Shown: one piece after another, positions 1-12,515 of the stretch | Layout of the letters: every line of letters begins with the position of its first letter | How positions within the stretch are numbered: the stretch's first letter is position 1 | Assembly (NCBI GenBank): GCA_006937955.1 | Contig: SSNP01000007.1 | Span: forward strand, 1,895,065 to 1,959,064 | Reading direction: 5' to 3' | Origin: Pachypanchax playfairii | Lineage: Eukaryota; Chordata; Actinopteri; Cyprinodontiformes; Aplocheilidae | DNA length: 64,000 bases | Position numbers and translations under genes: made by a program | The notes under the pieces: generated by a model | What the model was told of the DNA's origin: nothing | What the model saw: the letters and a program-made list of their open reading frames with translations, nothing else | Database searches by the model: none

Positions 1-190
1 GGATTATGATGCAGAATATGTTGCCAATGCTGATTGTCCAACAACACAAAGATCAGACATGGCAGAGTCCCCTAACACTGCGTCTGCAGCACTGACTGAA
101 AAAAGCAAAAAACATCATATTTCTCCCAAGTTAGTGTCTCCGCTGGCTCTTTGTGAAATCCAGGATATAATTTAAAATCCCTCTCCACAG

Positions 191-362
191 ATACAAAGCC
201 CTTTATGACCGCACTTCATCAAATCTGAACAACCTGATGTTACTGTATAATCCTAACGGAGCGCTTCACTCTCAGACTTCTGGAATATTTGTGGCCTGTT
301 TCCACAGGCAGAATCTGAGCCAGAGGTTTCAGCTGGCAGGTTTCTTCTTCTGTGGTTTGGAA
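191..362 (+). CDS. Gene A, penultimate coding exon (unidentified protein)
   Basis: A splice acceptor (pyrimidine tract ending ctctccacag) precedes base 191 and a donor (gtgagt) begins at 363. The frame starting at base 192 is open throughout and gives 57 residues beginning YKALYDRTSSNLNNL and ending FQLAGFFFCGLE. The first base completes a codon from the previous exon and the exon ends exactly on a codon boundary. The next exon therefore begins in phase 0, and the downstream exon at 705 does. The peptide has a hydrophobic phenylalanine-rich end. I do not recognise the family. The gene enters from the left edge, so only its C-terminus is visible. Splice sites and frame are seen directly; that this is a real exon is inference. 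Confidence 0.6.
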
Positions 363-704
363 GTGAGTGATCATTTATCCCCTTAATATTAGGATGGTAT
401 TTTATTCTTATTTTAAAAAAAGGTTAAGTGGTTTCAAACATCATGCTGCTGAGACCTCTAATGATGAATGTAGCACCTCTTCCCTGCTCTCCTTGTCTCT
501 TTTTTTCATGCATGCCATCATTACATTAACCTGCCTTCTCTGCCTCTTGTGATTTGTTTGTCATCCTTCTGCGCTTATTTCTGTGACGAGCTCTGAATCC
601 ACAGCTGTGTGTTTCTGTTCTGTGCATGAAACTCTGATCAATCTGCTCAGTTTTCATTTTGATACTGTTTTGTGTTTCTTTATTTTTTTCCTCTTTACCC
701 AAAG

Positions 705-737
705 CTCTCAGCAAACCATCTGGCCTGCAGCGTCTGA
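705..737 (+). CDS. Gene A, terminal coding exon with stop
   Basis: The acceptor ctctttacccaaag ends at 704. In the phase left by the preceding exon the frame reads LSANHLACSV and then TGA at 735-737. The joined C-terminus is therefore FFFCGLE followed by LSANHLACSV. Two canonical polyA signals follow within 135 bases, as expected for a last exon. The exon is short, so the acceptor choice is less certain than for the previous exon. Confidence 0.5.
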   Translation, partial: LSANHLACSV

Positions 738-836
738 GAGATGGTTTTCCTTCTTTGCCATCAAGTTGCTTGAAAGATTCAACAATCCTGCATAATAATC
801 CGTTCTTTGCCTTTCTGCGTACAATGAAATCACTGG

Positions 837-869
837 AATAAAAATGTTCTTCCATGCTGTTTAAATAAA
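837..869 (+). other. Polyadenylation signals of Gene A
   Basis: AATAAA occurs at 837-842 and again at 864-869, about 100-130 bases after the Gene A stop codon. This fits a short 3' UTR. Confidence 0.5.
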
Positions 870-3742
870 AATGTCACCATCTTGTATTTGTTATTAAAAA
901 AGCTTTTACTTATTCACAATATTAAATGGTTGAACCAGGAAATCAAAACTCAACAGAAAATTCAAGCCAAATAAAATTTGATTTAGATTTAGATTCACTT
1001 GAACCTGTTTGATTCAGTCTTGCAGGGTTTGAGGTTAATCCAGCTTGTGGGCAGAGTAAATCTAGTTCACTGGAAAATCACATTTACTTCAGATGGTCTG
1101 GAAAAAAAAAGCGCTCGTCTCCCCACGCGGTGAAAATCAGCTGTACACTTCACTGAAATGATGACAGGTACTTGTAGCCTACAGTAGCACAGAGAAGCAC
1201 CTCTAAATGAGTAAAAAACATTTCTCATTGAACGTGACACCATGAGGCGTTTTTATAACTCTGATTTACTGCTTTTGTTCTCAAATGTTTTGGATGTTTA
1301 GGAGGGAAACACTCGTTCAGACTGGTTTCAACAGATTTTTGTATGACAACTGAAAACAATGAATCTTGTTAGATGGTTAAACGAGTAAAGTAATCCATCA
1401 ATCTCACAAGGTGATTTCTGATGTGGCAAATAACGTAGATAAAGTGCTTCATTCAATGCATTAAAATTCCAGGAAGTGAATGAAGTCCAGTGTTTTTGCT
1501 AAAATATCTCTAGTTGTTGTGATTTTATCAAAGTTTAAAGCTTTTTTTTCCAGATCCTGTCCTCTAACTGACCCTCTGTCAGAAATATGAGCTCAAATAA
1601 CTAAAAGTTAATTTTCTTCTAAGAATAAATCCATCCAGCTCAGATGATAAAAAGCTTAAAAGACTAAACATTGATCTGACAAATACCCGTTCATTGGATT
1701 ACTGTAAACATTTGTTATGAGTGATTGATTTACTCACATTTCACATTATTCTTTCAGTGTTGTAAAAACAAAACGTGGCAAAATGGAGCGTTGAAAGTGA
1801 GCAGGTGCGAGATGACAAGTCAAAATGGGGAACAAATGACTGTAAATGTGAGAAACAAGGTCTAACAAACTTTGCAGGTTCAGCACAAGTTTTAAAAGAA
1901 TAATTACCACCATCGCAATGAGTCTCAGTTGAAGTTTTACTATTTCGATTTCTTTTTTTTGTATTTTCTACTGTAATTACATCACAAAGTTGCATTGGCT
2001 GTCATATTTTTAGGTATTCTGAATAACATTTAGATCATATTTAATCACATTTGGAAACAGAAAGTTAACCACGGCATGAACTAAAACAATGATTATCAGT
2101 ATTTAAACACACATTGGTAGAAAACTGGGTCACATATGACTGATATTTACACATACATAAAAAATGACTTGTGAACATGTACAGTAGATTTGTAACAGAC
2201 AGAATCCTCTGACTGGAAGAACATTTGAAAGAATATAAATGTTACAGATTTTGGAAAGAAGCACTGGAGGTTCCTCTTTTGATGAAGAAAACATACCTGG
2301 TTATGAGGAACTCTGGCTTTACTAGTGAGCAAGTGATCGTGAATTCAGTCTCACGGTTAAAAATAGAAACAGAAAGTCTTAATTTTTAAATTCAGTTATA
2401 CTGACTGTGGCTGAAAGCTGTGTGTGAGACTCTGAGGCCACTAAATGATGGAAAATCCCAGGGGTGCACACAAGTTCAAGTCTTGTACAACATTTTTGTG
2501 TTTTGTTAGCAACAACTGTGTGAGACACCATATGACTTTGCCTCTAACGTCCCTCCAGTTAGAAGAAACACTGTCTTCTTATTAGTTTTGCCTCTCTGTA
2601 CTCATTATTCATGCCCCTTTCAAAACACTACTACGTATTTTCTATTCAGCCATTCATTCCAGAGGATCATAAATCAAACGTTTAACCAAACTTATGTAAA
2701 TGAGATGGCTGTTGCTCTTCTGGTGTATCATCTATTATGCATCCCTCTGTTCACCTCTTTACCTCTGACAGATGTTTTCAAGCAGCACAATACTCAGACT
2801 GTGACATTTTCTTCTGATGCTGTCACTTTTTTTTAAGGAGTCACTGCAACAATTCATTGGTTTCCATCTGCGAACCATTTGCAAGCTGCAGTCAAAGACC
2901 CAAAACATTTGCATATCACATATAGTTGGTAAATAGGTGTTTTGTTTGTTTATTTTCCTTGGGACATGCAAATATAGATGAAATATAGATGCATAAGTCA
3001 AAATAAGCAGGTAGTTTTCTAAATGATGTTTTTCAAATGAATCAGCATGAATGTGTTCATTGTTTATCTTAAGTTTTCAGAAAAAAATCGTGTTTTAAAC
3101 AAGAACATCCGGGTCTTTACGTTTTTATCTACAAATAAAGGTAAGAGACATCCATAGTTTTTAGTTTAAAAAAGAGATTAGGTGAAACAAAATGAAAAAA
3201 TCAAGCATATGTAAACTATAGTTTGGCCACAAGTGAATTATTCTCCTTTTTGTTTATTGATGAGCAATCTGAATTAAATTTGATTAAAACAACTAGAAAT
3301 GTAACTCAGGATCAGAACTGAAACTGTATTATTATGTCAAAACTTGTTTAGAATGTGTATGAAGTTGTTTAGGACACAAGCATTGTGTAGAGTAGATCAG
3401 CTTTATCCAGTGTCTCTTGATGATATTAAAAAGTTTATTCTAGGCCAAGTAGGTTCCAGCGTATCTGTTTGTTTTGTTGTGAGAGTGAATGAAAAATAAA
3501 ATATTACCAGGAGTCAATATTCATGCGGCCAATTAAATAGTGATGAAGATTCTCTCTTGGGTTTTTATAGTTGTGAGTCCGAAGGAGTCAGTGCTTCTCC
3601 AGCCATGAACCTCACCACACTGGACTCTACACGCCTGATTCAGACGGATGAGTCGTTAACAGCCTTCTGCTAAACTTTTTGACATGCTGAGAATTTGAAG
3701 CAGGGAAACATCTGAAACTCAGCTCCAAAGGACTGCAGTGAA
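870..3742. other. AT-rich intergenic stretch, nothing recognised
   Basis: Short open frames on both strands are interrupted and lack splice context. No recognisable repeat family, RNA gene or tandem repeat was seen. Confidence 0.5.
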
Positions 3743-3765
3743 NNNNNNCCCCCCCCCCCCCCCCC
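3743..3765. other. Six-N assembly gap next to a C homopolymer
   Basis: Positions 3743-3748 are N and are followed by 17 consecutive C (3749-3765). The homopolymer probably caused the unresolved bases, and its true length is unknown. Confidence 0.95.
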
Positions 3766-4159
3766 ACCTTGTGCAGCTAGAGTTTGAGGCTAATAGATGG
3801 CAAGTAATTTTCCCATCCATTCATTACTTTTACATTCTCTGCAGCTAATGTGGTTACAAACGTGTGTGTGTGAGAGAAACTGAATATTCTCCATGAATAT
3901 CTGGCAGCACAAACGAACCAACGGCTGATTGGTGGAACCTTCCCAGAGTGGTTGACCCAAGGCTGGACACTCCTCGTCATAAAACTCCCAGAAAAAAGCA
4001 ATTCCATCTAACTACCAGCCAATTATCTGATTCTCCTCAACATGGAAACTCCCTTCTGCTAAGATAAGTAGAGAAAATGCTCAGAACATGAGTTTTGTCC
4101 CAGAAGGGAGTTGGCAGCAACATCAGAGGGACTAAGCAGCTACTGGCTGACTGAACAGT

Positions 4160-4545
4160 TGCTTGTGACTCTAAGATCAGATATAAAAACCATGTTTCTC
4201 TCTGCCCCATCAGACCCTGGCAGGCCAGTCGAGGCAGATGGCCACACATCCTGGATCTGGTTTTGTCTGGAGATGTTCCTGTTTCGTGTTCTTATATACT
4301 CCTGTGCTTGATCAGGATGGGTGATTGCATTGAAGGGAACATTCAGTGCAGTCTGCTGGTTTTCTTAGATAGGCAGCGTTTTACAACATAATGAATCCGA
4401 TTGGAATGTAATTGGATTGAACTGACTGTGTTTGGGTAAAAATCTCGACTGAACTGTGATGTTTTGAATTGTTTCTTTTTGTATAAAGCTTTGATTTCAG
4501 TTGTGAATTGGTATATTCATGAAACCAAACTGGTTATAATTTTAG
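4160..4545 (+). repeat. Common fish interspersed repeat (TCGAGGCAGATGG type)
   Basis: The stretch carries the ordered landmarks of a very common percomorph repeat: gtcgaggcagatggcc near 4230, then ctggttttgtctggagat, then a decayed poly-T block, then gactgaactgtgatgttttgaattg. A second decayed copy lies at 8870-9185. Family recognition is from memory of fish genomes. I cannot say whether it is SINE or LINE derived. Confidence 0.5.
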
Positions 4546-4623
4546 AATGAGGATCGTGAAAGAGGGAGAAAAAGTTACGAAAAAATAAAAATAAAATTGT
4601 GGCAGGAATTTCTGTAAGTTTTA

Positions 4624-5370
4624 CAGTGCTGTGAAAACATATTTCCCACTTATATATCTGTTTTTGCTGTTTTCACACTTACAGATGGAACAAAATTGTT
4701 TCCAGCTACCTGTTAAATGAAAAAAAACTCACAATCATCACTAAAATAACTTGAAACTGACAAAAGTTGTAATAAAAAAAATTATTGAAAATAAACCAAT
4801 GAAAATTAGACAATGTTTTTTACCCTTTTTCAACTAAATGATAGTAATAATTAAAAGAAAAAAAAAACAACTGAACTGGACAAAAACAGATGCTATCATT
4901 AACTTTGCTGCACAACCTTTTGAGACAAACATGAACGTTTCTTCATCTGTGACAGGTGAGTCAACTCCTCGTGAGCTCCTCCAGCTGTTTCATGATTGAA
5001 GGGTTCCTCCTCCAGACTTCATGTTGCAGCTCCTTCTAAACTAAACTGAGTCTCCTCCATGTTTCACTGCAGCGTTCATCTATTTTAATGCCTAGTTTTT
5101 CTATCTGTAAATATAAAGCTAACGTGAGAGGCTGAAAGCTCCAGTTTCGTCTCATTAGTCCAAAGAATTTTCTCCTAAAAGCTTTATCTCTTGTCAACAT
5201 GCAATTTGGGGAATTCCAGCTTATTTTTTATGTTCTTCTGTCAGTATTGGAGCCCGTCTGCTTTCCTCTTTCTTCTTTCCTTGGTTCTTCTAATCACTCT
5301 ATCATCCACTCCATCTATTAGATCAAGCTGAAATTCTGTGTTGTTCTTATGTAAATGTCCTTGTGACCTG
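4624..5370 (-). mobile_element. Decayed Tc1/mariner-type element, antisense
   Basis: The left end TACAGTGCTGTGAAAA resembles the terminal inverted repeat of Tc1-like elements. Inside, gctccagtttcgtctcattag at about 5139 and the following text resemble the reverse complement of Tc1-like transposase coding sequence. No open frame remains. It abuts an oppositely oriented Tc1 fragment that starts near 5380, so the two may be halves of separate insertions. Confidence 0.35.
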
Positions 5371-5379
5371 ATTTCTGAG

Positions 5380-6520
5380 AATTTTGGGATGACGTTTTGT
5401 TTAAGGCTGATGAAACAAAAGTAACTTTTGGGAAGGTGTGCATCACATTACACCTAGAGTGAAACTTAAAGGGACTTAAGGCAAGATTTGTGAAAAACTA
5501 CACATGCATTTCCAGTTTATTCAATGCTAATGGGTCATGAAGCATTAAAAACCCAAAATAACGAGGCCATCCGCATATATGTCTGTTGCCTTGGAAACGA
5601 TGTGTGCTACATAATGCGCTGCAGTTCGACGTCCGAATTTCCCGCGCAGTTGTAGGGATGTGACGTAAATTGACGCTGCATGCGCGTTGCCGACAGCTCT
5701 TGAACAGGAAGTACATGTCCGCCGTGGACTTGGATTCAAACACTGAAGGTATACTTATGGATGTTTCTGCAGCCAGCAAACGACCTGCATCCACTCTCAC
5801 CCCCTAAAAAAGTGGCACCACGAAGAAAAAAAAGACTTTATCAGCGGCATCTCGTGAGTCTAAAAAAAATATGACCGAAGCCGGGCAGGCACCCGCATAA
5901 ATATTGGATATGCGTTCGGTTGTTGTTCGCCTGTCGCGGCAGCACTGAGTCAGATTTTGTAAAGTTGCCTTAAGTCCCTTTAAGCTGCATTTCAGAAAAA
6001 AACATCATTTTAAAAGTCCAACATGGTGGCTGTAGTATGATGATCTGAGGTTGATTTCCTGCTTCAGGACCTGGGTCACTGAAACTCATAGAATCATAAA
6101 GTCAGTTTATCAGTCATCCATGAAATGTGAATCCATCCACGAATGAGAAAACCCTGAAGGAGAGTATCAGACATTATGTTTACGACCAGAGGCTCAAGAA
6201 CATTTTGGTTTTGTAGCAGGTCGATGATCTGAAACACATCAACAAGTCCACTTCTGAATAACTCAAATAAACCCAGTTGAATAGTTAAAATCTGAACCTT
6301 GTGATGGTGCAACAGAGATGCTGTGGCACAACCTTAAACTGTTCATGCTCAAAATCCCTCCAATATGACTGAATTAAAACAAATCTGCAAAGAGTAAGTT
6401 GGTCTAAAATCCTCTGCAGAGGGGCATTTTTACTACATGTTATATTGAAATAAATATATAAAAAAATAGATTTTGAATTAATCAAAAAAGCGTCTTGAGG
6501 GAAATTTTAAACACTCAAAC
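5380..6520 (+). pseudogene. Dead Tc1-like transposase, C-terminal half, interrupted by a TTAA element
   Basis: Read on the plus strand, 5415-5465 and 5984-6460 together match the catalytic C-terminal half of a Tc1-type DDE transposase. The landmarks are the segment ending gaaggtgtgcatcacattac, the block around 6215-6260 equivalent to the QxDNDPKHTSKSTSEW region, and gagatgctgtggcacaaccttaa around 6310-6340, equivalent to the EMLWHDLK region. Several stops and frameshifts kill it. The reading is split cleanly at 5466-5983 by the miniature element. No right terminal inverted repeat was found. Confidence 0.65.
5466..5983 (+). mobile_element. TTAA-flanked DNA element, family 1 copy 1 (518 bp)
   Basis: Both ends are the 20-mer CTTAAAGGGACTTAAGGCAA in inverted orientation (5465-5484 and 5965-5984). 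With TTAA as target duplication (5466-5469, 5980-5983) the element termini are AGGGACTTAAGGC. TTAA targets are known for piggyBac and Kolobok superfamilies. A 5' RRG-type end favours Kolobok, from memory. On the plus strand an ATG at 5715 opens 30 codons including the piece MDVSAASKRPASTLTP, then meets a stop at 5805. Beyond it a lysine-rich stretch and the motif TRINIG (5891-5908) remain in shifted frames. A second copy lies at 47,517-48,294. Confidence 0.8.
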
Positions 6521-6529
6521 GTGTGCTGA

Positions 6530-8869
6530 GTGAATATGGAAAGTTTAAAAAAAACGTTTGCTCCCTTTGGCTTTAATAAAGTTATTGTTAGTATTTTTTC
6601 ATGAAACCGTATTTTTCTCTGGAGGCTTTGTAGCACAGACAAACTCACCTTTAATAAACAGAAAAACTAGGTTAGAAATTTGAAATAAGAATTAAACGGA
6701 GTTGCTCACTTTTTTGTTTACCTTTTCTGGTGATTTGTTCATTTTTGACTGTTTGTGATTATTTGCACAATTTTAGATTAAACTAGAACAAGCATGACAC
6801 TAGCATTTTATTATTATTGTAACATATTAACTAGATGTTTTTGGAGATTTGCTGGATTATGAAGGCTTTATATTCCCTTGTTATTCCCAGAACATTTTTT
6901 TGATGTTTTACCTTCACATCATTGTAAACATGGATCACTACAAACTGATTAAATTTGTTTAGTAAAAATCCAAATCTTTTACTTTCTTTTCTGCAAATTC
7001 CTCAGTGAGAAGAGCTGCGTTTTCTTACAGAACACTGAAACACACAGGCGGTATCCTGAATGTCTCTTCTAATTAGGATTACTGTGGGAACAAGAGAAAC
7101 AAACATCCTAGTTGCCGCAGGTCCTTCCAGCTGATATTTTGGCCCAGGAAATGTTAGTATATTTAATATTGTAAAGCTTATGGAAACAGTAAGGCTTGTT
7201 GGCAGTGGGAGCAAATGAATTCCTGTTATGGACTTTTATCTTGTTTATGGTGTCCTAAAACCGAGGGCAGCAGAAGGATTTATGTGCCTGTAGACTGAAT
7301 GTGTCATTTTTATATATTTTATGTTGTTTTTTATTTAATCCTGCCAACATTTTGATCTAAAATTAAAACACAGAATTCTAAATAATTATCTCGTGCAACG
7401 TCATCCAATCATTCAATGATATTTGCAGTATTTATCTCCTTGTTGTTGAAGTTGCAGATTAGTTTTACTTTTAATTGTTACTTCTTATAGGTCTGGTCCA
7501 TGGACTTGGGGAAAATGATTAACAAAGATGAAGTTAAGTAAAAAAGACTTTTCAGAGTGCTGGTTTTGTTTTAATTTGATTGTCTTACCCACAGTGTACC
7601 ACACTGCTGATTCGGCTTTGTACTGCCTGCAGCACTTGTCTTTGTAATTACACCCACTCGCAGCGCTGCATACAGATTTACCTAATTCTGGCATTCTGCT
7701 CCTCACCTCTTCTGTGAATTCTGTCACAGCCTATTGACAGATGGGATACAAAGGAACTGCCTTTAGCTCGGATCAGTGGTGGAATTAATAAAATTCAGGT
7801 CAGTCCTGTTACATATTCAAATAAATTATCCAAGAAAATTCTTCATACAGACAAAACTGAATAATCACAGCAGTGCTGTCATTCATTTGTCATCATTTAT
7901 TTTACCATTATCACCATTTCAAGCCTAAATCACTCCACAATCAGTAAGTGTTTATGAAAAAGAATCTCACTCCCAAACTGTGAGCAGGTTGCAGCACATG
8001 GATCCTCCAGACTTTGTCAAGGACCAACAGTAATTTTGGATTATTATATTTGAGTCCAGGTAGGTTCTACTGGTTTGTGCAGTTTTATAGCATCAAACAG
8101 TTTCTGCAGTTAATGTTTGCAGCTTGGAAAAACAGAAAGCAGAACATAAGCTTGACAGCAGCACTGCTTAAACTGAAACTGTCATTTTTTCTGGGTTGTT
8201 TTGTTCTAAAAATGCAAAGAAATATAATAGTAAGACATAGTGATAATCTGCTGATGCATCAGCTACATTTTGCACTCATGTTGTTTGCTGAATGGTCTCA
8301 TCTTTGTGCTACAAAGACCTCTAAATTCTGATTGAAATTTCTAGTTGGTCACAATTCTAAAAAGAAACCTGAGGTTGTGCTTGTTCTCATCTATTAGGGA
8401 TGAGTAATACTCAGCTGGAGCTTTATGAAGGGCTCGTGTATGTGAGCAGACTATCTCTCCAAGTTAAATACAAATTCTTCCAAATTAATGGAACAAAAAA
8501 TTTTCTTTCTAACGTTCTTGAATCCTTTTATTTTCAGAATATGCAGCTCTGAATCAACCCGATGAACCAGCCTAAGAGATTCTTTAAATTTAATTACAAC
8601 ATTCTCTGATAAACATGAACTATAATGATCATCAGTATAAACTTGAAGTTCATTCAGATCTGATCAAACAAGTCGGAGTTGTGAGGAAATACTCTCACCT
8701 GCTCACTCTCGATGTCATCAGAACAAGATCATGATGAAGAGAGTGAGTTAGTTTATGGACATTTTGGAGAAAAAAATCACCTGCAAATAACCACACTGCA
8801 TATGTCTGCTTTTAAAACTAGTCTTAAAATGTTCGTTTTGCATCAAACCTAATGTTGAGATGAGCTCAG
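6530..8869. other. AT-rich stretch, nothing recognised
   Basis: No supported exon, RNA gene or clear repeat. Candidate minus-strand donors near 6644 and 7695 are not attached to a convincing reading frame. Confidence 0.45.
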
Positions 8870-9185
8870 GTGACCCTGATCCTGATGTCTGCCCATCCTG
8901 AGCCGGTTCTGTTTCTGCAGGTTTCTTCCTGTTTAAAGTGAGTTATTCCTTTCCATTGTCACCACTTCGTGCTGCTCAGAATGATGAAGTAAAGATTCAA
9001 GACAATTTGCTGGTTTTGTGAAAAAGGAAACTTTTTACTAAGTGGTATTTTATAATCAATTGACTCTAAAATTGCAACTGGATTAATCTGAGTGAAATAA
9101 ATAGTTGCTTTGAATTTGGACCAGTTGATGTGAGCTGGATTTTTGGCTTTTGTTTAGTGCTTTGAAATAGCTTTTGTTAAAAATG
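8870..9185 (+). repeat. Second decayed copy of the TCGAGGCAGATGG-type fish repeat
   Basis: Landmarks in order are catcctgagccggttctg, tgcaggtttcttcctgttta, ttccattgtcaccac and, further on, agtgctttgaaatagctttt. They follow the same family order as 4160-4545. The copy is quite diverged. Confidence 0.45.
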
Positions 9186-9466
9186 ATCTATTTAAATTGC
9201 CAGAGCTGCATCTGGATTTTGATTTACTGCATGTTGTTGATGCAACAGACTCAACTTACATCTTGCATTACAATCCCAAGTGAACCATCCGCCTATAACT
9301 AAAGAATCCTGATTAAAGTGTTACGGTCTGTCTCTCTACATACAAATGCATTATCACTTTGCTTGACGTTGCACTAAAACTTCATAAAACAGTGTGAAAA
9401 AGAAAGAAGGCAAACAAGAGAACTAAGTGGAATTGTGTTGCACTGGAAGCTGTTAGATTATTTAAA

Positions 9467-9616
<150 letters not shown>

Positions 9617-11559
9617 ATTATATTGTATTCTGTGTTGGATTAAAGTGTGTGAAGTTCAGAACAGTAAACACGGGGATGGTTCATTGATTCAGAGAGTTAT
9701 AGTTATTTTTTCATGGTATTGTGGGAGCCATCACTTCAAAATTCTCATGACTTGATTTATTTGTCTTTGCACAAGAACATGTATCTTGCAGTGAGTTCTT
9801 CAAAACAAAGTTGAAAAACTTAGATTTATTTTGCTCTAAGGGAAATATTGTGCTTCTCATAGAATAAACTCCAAAATTTAATCTGTCCTCAATCTTTAAT
9901 TAGCATAAAAAAACATGGCAGGAAAACAAAACATAGGAGTAGATTTTTTCTGCCCACACTAGCCTTTTATTGCTAATCCTTGTTAGATTGTTGATTTAAA
10001 AAAATAAATAAAAATGTACATTTTGTTTTGTATTATATTTTGAACCCTAAAGAAATGCACCATTACGATTATATTATTGCAAAAATACAACAAATGCTGA
10101 AGAATAAACCATACATTTAAAGACAATTTAGAACTGAGTAGTATAGATTATGCAACCCTAAAAGATGTGTTTTTGTTTTTGAGTATTGCAACACAAACAA
10201 CAACAACATCTCACCGGAGGACCTTCGGGTGAAAACCTCACGTCATTAAAATCCAAATGTAAATTACTGGAGGGCAATCAGTTAAAACACGTCTGTGATG
10301 GGGGTGTTAAAGTCTATAAGCACCCTGCAGCACACCTTATCATAAAGAGACATATTTTTCTTCTAACCACTTTGTGTCATTAGTGAGAAAACTTAAGGTT
10401 ATAATTCTTTAAAAAAATCCTTTATATGGCTCCATATGAAAAGCATTTCATACAAATGCATTACAGCTTAAGATTTTCAGTTAAATGACTCCAGACTCCC
10501 CTCAATAACGTGCTCGGGGTATTCAGCTGTCGCATTAGAAGAAGCTGTCAGTCACTTAGATTCATCGGTCACTGTAGGCAAACTGAGAACTAATTACTGT
10601 CCTCTGAAGGCATTCAGCATGTGAGCAAGTCCGTTCATACCAGCAGCTAATCTATCTTTTTCTGACGTTTTTTTCTTCTCCGAATCCCATTTTTACTTTC
10701 AAACTGAGATGACGTGCAAGGACAGAGGAAGATGAAAGAAAATTACTCTATATGTTGAGTGAAAATTCAGCCTGAACCAGGTTCTCTCAGAGATCTGCTT
10801 TCAGCTAAAGATGAAAAACACGCGACAATCAGTCAAAAGTAAGAAGAAAAAAAAAAAGAAAATGCAGTTTTTGTTTTCGTGTTTTGGAACTGTGAATCAT
10901 ACAAACAAAACTTTTCCAACTATTGATCCTAAAACGGTTGTAAAACTGTTTGTCCCTGTTTGTTTTATGAAATGAAGGACATTTCATTCATATTACACAA
11001 AAGGAAGTCAAGCCTTGTGTTTTCATTTTCCAACAAGTCTACAACAGAATTCAACCTTCATATGACCAGAAAGGAACATGAAAAAAAGGTATAAAAAGGA
11101 ACTTGTGCACATAATCTAAAACTGAGACCACAACTTCAGGCAAAACCAGCGGTTCCTGTCATCTGGTTAAACGGTTAAAGAAGAAAAAAGAACAATTCAG
11201 ATCATCGCTTTGTTTTAAACTCACAGAGTGCACAACAAATCAACCATTTGGCCTGCTGCTCTGCACGAGGATGTCATCAAAAGAGAATAAACACAATGCA
11301 CACAATGATGGTGTTGTTCCTCTTTTAAATGTGAACTGCTCAACTGACCACTGCAGTGGAGAAAAAAAAATCCTTCATTCTTTCCAACAACACAGTTTTG
11401 TTGAGCCTGACCCTAATAAACAAAATGTTTCCCAAAAAATATGAAAAAACTTTAGAATTTTAGAGAACAATGTGTTTTATAGGAAAAGTTTGACAGCAAA
11501 ACTTTACATGTATCTCAGACCTAATTAGAAATCCTGATTCCAACACACAGATAGTGATT
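9617..11559. other. AT-rich stretch, nothing recognised
   Basis: No exon or repeat family identified. Short A-rich runs only. Confidence 0.45.
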
Positions 11560-11650
11560 ATACAGTGGTCGACGGTTATATGCACGACCTCGGTGCCTGG
11601 TAAATTTGTGCATATAAGCGTTGTCTGCAATTATCCGTCGGTGGTCATTT
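11560..11650 (+). mobile_element. Possible pogo/Tigger-like element end with internal hairpin
   Basis: TACAGTGGTCGACGGTTATA near 11,561 has the form TA plus CAGTGGTC, reminiscent of pogo/Tigger ends. A 10-bp inverted repeat, TTATATGCAC and GTGCATATAA, lies just inside it. The matching far end was not found, so family assignment is weak. Confidence 0.3.
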
Positions 11651-12515
11651 GGACTGTAAACACGGGTAGCTGTGTTCGGTATTAATAACAGATAATTGGA
11701 AATGATGTAATAACGCAATTACAATGTATTAGGAGAATAAAACACTCAAACAGACTGAGTTATATACTCATAGAGAGGATCCACTATGACACTATAAGTA
11801 AATAGATGTGCCAGATACGCGCGCGCATGGACACAATGGTATAACAACACAGATTAGGTTACATTTAGAAACAGAACACAACGATTTTCCATATCGGATA
11901 TTAAAGCCCGTGTAAAGTAACAACAAATATGTGTTCTGAGTTTGTCACTGCACAGGAATATTAGTTATTAGTCATCCAGCCAAATTTGAATGATTAAAAA
12001 CACTGTGAAGCATATGAAATTTGGTTAAAAAATAATGAAAAAAGGATCAGTTTTCTCTGCTCTGAGATGCTGGGGGCGTGTCCGCTGCAGGTGCTGAAAC
12101 CTGTCTGTCTCATCCTCTAGCAGCACCTCCTTCTCTTCCCCTCATCACTGCATTTCCTCCGTTTCTGAGCTCTGGCTGGTTCGTTAAGTTTGAGGTTCTA
12201 CCCACATGTAAAACTGCGCATCGCTGCTTTTTGAGGAGTTGAAATATTTCCACACAACCGCAATGCTTCAGACTTGTTGATCAGTGAAGGAGCGGAATGT
12301 GCTGCTACGCCATTCTGAGCTTTGTTTAGCATATGAAGGCAGCAGGTGGCAGAAGTAGCTCCTACCTATCATGCTGGTTTAGTTACTGTCTACTGTGTGG
12401 CTCCTCTGCACAAAATCGACCCTAAGCTTTTTCAGACGGTCATCCCTCGGATGAAGGAGCGGGAAAACCACTGAAGCTACCGCACTGTACGGTTTTATAT
12501 GACGAGAGCAGCAGG

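Noticed and set aside
5498..5800. 100-codon minus-strand frame, almost repeated at 47,960-48,262 on the plus strand
   Set aside because: It lies antisense to the more convincing exon of the TTAA element, and its conservation follows simply from the two element copies being similar.
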